Positions 58,559-64,000 of a DNA stretch of 64,000 nucleotides are shown in pieces. The notes under the pieces are model-generated. The model made no database searches. It saw nothing but the letters and a program-made list of their open reading frames with translations, and had not been told where the DNA came from. The stretch spans positions 62,001 to 126,000 of the forward strand of contig JACRDC010000053.1 of the NCBI GenBank assembly GCA_016218705.1, given 5' to 3'. This stretch comes from Desulfarculus sp. (GTDB taxonomy: Bacteria > Desulfobacterota > Desulfarculia > Desulfarculales > Desulfarculaceae). A program made the translations under genes and the position numbers. How positions within the stretch are numbered: position 1 is the stretch's first letter; every line of letters starts with the position of its first letter.

Positions 58559-59410
58559 CTACAAGAATTTCTCCATCACGTGCCGCAACGCCTCCCCATC
58601 CACCCCCTGCCGGGCCAGCGGGCCAGCCTCCAGCATTGGGAAGTGGCTGGCGTAGCCCGGCCGCCCGCCGCGATAGATCACCCCCAGGGGGAACCTGGGG
58701 CCGGGGTTGGCGGTCAACTCCAGGGCGGCGTGCCAGTCCGTGGGGTCGTGCTCGTCGCCCAGCATATAGGTGTGCTCCTTGTACCAGGCGAAGGTGTTGA
58801 CCTTGTTGAAGGAGACGCAGGGCTGGAACACGTCCACCAGGGCCAGGCCGGGCGTGGCCAGGGCTTCCTTTATCAGCCCGGCCAGGTGCTCCACCTCGCC
58901 GCTGAAGCCCCGGGCCACCAGGCTGGCCTTGTGCAGCACGGCCACGGCCAGGGGGTTGAAGGGCGTGGCCCACACGCCCTCGGGCTGGGCCTTGGTGACG
59001 AAGCCCTCCAGGCTGGTGGGGCTGGCCTGGCCCTTGGTCAGGCCGTAGACCTGGTTGTCGTGCACAATGAGCGTCAGGTCAATGTTGCGCCTGAGGGCGG
59101 CCAGGAAGTGATTGCCGCCCTCGCCGTAGTTGCAGCCGTCGCCGCTCTCGCAGACGATCTTCAGATCGCGGTTGGCCAGGCGGGCGCCGGTGGCCGCCGG
59201 CAGGCCCCGGCCGTGCAGGCCGTTGAAGGCGTTGCAGCGCAGATAGTGGGGCATCTTGGCCGCCTGGCCGATGCCCGACACAAAAAGCACCTGGTGGGGC
59301 TCCAGGCCGCTGGCCACCAGGGCCTTTTTGATGGCCTGGCGGATGTTGAAGTTGCCGCAGCCCGGGCACCAGGCGGTGGTGATGTCGCCGTAATCCTCCA
59401 GGGTGGCCAT
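58559..59410 (-). CDS. 2-oxoacid:ferredoxin oxidoreductase beta subunit (TPP-binding)
   Basis: TAWCPGCGNFNIRQAIKKAL, ESGDGCNYGEGGNHFLAALRRNIDLTLIVHDNQVYGLTKGQASPTS. Confidence 0.93.
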   Translation of the reverse strand: MATLEDYGDITTAWCPGCGNFNIRQAIKKALVASGLEPHQVLFVSGIGQAAKMPHYLRCNAFNGLHGRGLPAATGARLANRDLKIVCESGDGCNYGEGGNHFLAALRRNIDLTLIVHDNQVYGLTKGQASPTSLEGFVTKAQPEGVWATPFNPLAVAVLHKASLVARGFSGEVEHLAGLIKEALATPGLALVDVFQPCVSFNKVNTFAWYKEHTYMLGDEHDPTDWHAALELTANPGPRFPLGVIYRGGRPGYASHFPMLEAGPLARQGVDGEALRHVMEKFL

Positions 59411-59425
59411 GGGCGTCCCTCCCTC

Positions 59426-61111
59426 TCAGAGCGCCAGTTGGCGCAGGATGTATTCGGGGGTGATGGGCAGGCCGTCGTAACGCGGGAGCAGGCGGCCCAC
59501 GCTGAACCCGGTCTCGCGGCGGATCAAGGCCGCCAGTTGGCCGGTGGCGTTGCCCTCCACCATCACCACCTGGCCGGCCTGGCCGAAGCGCTCCAGGAAG
59601 TCCTCCCCGGCCAGGGGCCAGACCTGGCGGAAGTGGCAGACGCCCACCCGGCGGCCCTGGGCGTCAAGCTGGGCGGCGGCTTCCTCCAGGCTACCCAGGG
59701 TGCTGCCCCAGCCCACCAGCAGGATGTCAGGGTCCGGGGGGCCGCTGAAGCTGGGCGGCAGGCGATCGGCAATGAGGCCCGCCAGCTTGCGCAGGCGCTT
59801 GTCCTGCATGGTCACGCGCACGCCCAGGTCCTCGGTGAGGTGGCCGTCCTCGGTGTGCTCGTCGCTGTCGCTGACCACCAGGGCACGCGATAGCCCCGGC
59901 AGGGCGCGCGGCGAGACGCCATTGTCGGTCAGCGCGTAGCGCCGGTAGCCGGCCTCGTCGGCTACGGTCTGCAAGCCGGAGCGCACCGGCTCCACGGCCC
60001 CCAGGTCAAAGGGCTGGCAGGCGCGGTAGGAGTCGGCCAAAAACTGGTCAGTGAGGATGAAGACCGGCCCTTGGTGTTTCTCGGCCTGGGCCAGGGCCAA
60101 GGCCGCCAGGCTGAAACAGTCCTCCACGCCGCCAGGGGCGTAGATGGCCCGGGGGAACTCGCCGTGGCCGGCGAAGAGGGCCAGCTCCAGGTCGCCCTGC
60201 TCGGTGCGGGTGGGCAGCCCCGTGGCCGGGCCGGGGCGCATGGCCAGGGCAATCAAGATAGGCGTCTCGCTCATGCCCGCCAGGCTGACGCCCTCGCACA
60301 TCAGGGCGAAGCCGCCGCCCGAGGTGCAGACCATGGCCGGCGCGCCCGCGTAGGCCGCGCCCAGGGCCATGTTGATGGCCGCGATCTCGTCCTCGGCCTG
60401 CTCGCAGACCACGCCCAGGGCCTTGGCGTGGGCGATGGCCGTGAGCGCGATGGAGGTGGAGGGGGTCATGGGGTAGAAGGCCAGGAACTTGAGCCCCGCC
60501 GCCAAGGCGCCCAGGGCCAGGGCCTCGTTGCCGTTTATCATCAGGCGCGGGGCCGCCGGGATGGGCGGAGGCAGGGGCGCGAAGCCGGTATTCTGGGAGG
60601 CCGTGAAGTCATAGGCCGCCGCCAGGGCCGCGCGGTTTTTCTCGGTAACCTCGGGCGTCATCTTCTTGCCTAAAAAGGCGGCCAGCTCCCGGGCGATGAG
60701 GGGCATCTCCAGGCCCAGCAGGCTGGCGGCCACCCCCAGGGCCACGGTGTTCTGATAGCGCGCCGGGGCCAGCTCGGCGTAGGGCACGTTGAGGCAGGGG
60801 GCCAGGCCGCAGGTGAGCCCGCTGTCGGCGATGACCTGGGCGCCGGCGCGCAAATCCTTGGCGTGCAGGTCCAGGCTCTCTTGGTCCAGGGCCACCAGGA
60901 GGTCAACCCCCTCGCGGGGGGCGGCCTGGGGGCCGGGGGCGGTGCGGATGCGGAAGGTGTTGTGCCCGCCGCGCACCCGCGAGAGGTAGTCCTGGGTGAC
61001 CAGGATATGGTAGCCGCGCCTGACCAGGGCCTTGGCCAGCACCTGGCCGATGGTCACCAGGCCTTGCCCGGCCTCGCCGCCGATGAGGATATCCAGGGCC
61101 TCGCTCGCCAT
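59426..61111 (-). CDS. 2-oxoacid:acceptor oxidoreductase alpha subunit with fused gamma-type domain
   Basis: Start at MASEALDILIGGEAGQGLVTIGQVLAKAL; GNEALALGALAAGLKFLAFYPMTPSTSIALTAIA; C-terminal VMVEGNATGQLAALIRRETG. Confidence 0.93.
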   Translation of the reverse strand: MASEALDILIGGEAGQGLVTIGQVLAKALVRRGYHILVTQDYLSRVRGGHNTFRIRTAPGPQAAPREGVDLLVALDQESLDLHAKDLRAGAQVIADSGLTCGLAPCLNVPYAELAPARYQNTVALGVAASLLGLEMPLIARELAAFLGKKMTPEVTEKNRAALAAAYDFTASQNTGFAPLPPPIPAAPRLMINGNEALALGALAAGLKFLAFYPMTPSTSIALTAIAHAKALGVVCEQAEDEIAAINMALGAAYAGAPAMVCTSGGGFALMCEGVSLAGMSETPILIALAMRPGPATGLPTRTEQGDLELALFAGHGEFPRAIYAPGGVEDCFSLAALALAQAEKHQGPVFILTDQFLADSYRACQPFDLGAVEPVRSGLQTVADEAGYRRYALTDNGVSPRALPGLSRALVVSDSDEHTEDGHLTEDLGVRVTMQDKRLRKLAGLIADRLPPSFSGPPDPDILLVGWGSTLGSLEEAAAQLDAQGRRVGVCHFRQVWPLAGEDFLERFGQAGQVVMVEGNATGQLAALIRRETGFSVGRLLPRYDGLPITPEYILRQLAL

Positions 61112-61272
61112 GCGCACCGCCTTTGCCGTCCGCCAGGGGGATTGGTTGATGTAATCATGGTAGCAGAGCGGGCGGGGGTGGAAACAGATATTCAGGGCGG
61201 ATGGCGCTGGCCATCCTGCCGGCTGGGGCGTATGACACGCCCGCGCGGCGGGGTCCCCGGCCCGGGGCGCCT

Positions 61273-64000
<2,728 letters not shown>

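Overview
High-GC bacterial chromosome window; gene content looks Desulfobacterota/deltaproteobacterial (inference from gene families only). The standout locus is about 35.27-56.70 kb: a proteusin-type (polytheonamide-like) RiPP biosynthesis and export cluster. It has one Nif11-type precursor (35272-35607) with a GGG leader/core junction and a Thr/Val-rich, strongly acidic core of about 39 aa. Next come six radical-SAM maturases ordered E1-M1-M2-E2-M3-M4, where E is PoyD-like epimerase and M is B12-binding RiPP radical SAM C-methyltransferase. Local sequence motifs pair M1 with M3 and M2 with M4, so the array looks like a tandem duplication of a ~5.5 kb E-M-M unit. It is followed by a TolC-like protein, an NHLP-type HlyD protein, a C39-peptidase ABC transporter, a second NHLP-type ABC transporter, an AprA-like SAM methyltransferase and a MetX-like alpha/beta hydrolase whose expected nucleophile Ser is Cys. 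The rest is mostly housekeeping or ordinary: nucleoside-recognition proteins, UspA, GH57, a double SagB-like oxidoreductase, a GldA/F/G-like ABC operon, rpoZ/dnaJ/moaC/dksA, an ABC-dependent polysaccharide locus, a CCG/Fe-S-VTT fusion, an RRM protein plus DEAD helicase, yjbQ, 2-oxoacid oxidoreductase subunits and a hybrid histidine kinase. No CRISPR array, rRNA, tRNA or transposase was recognised. All calls come from reading the sequence and the ORF track; no search or structure prediction was run.
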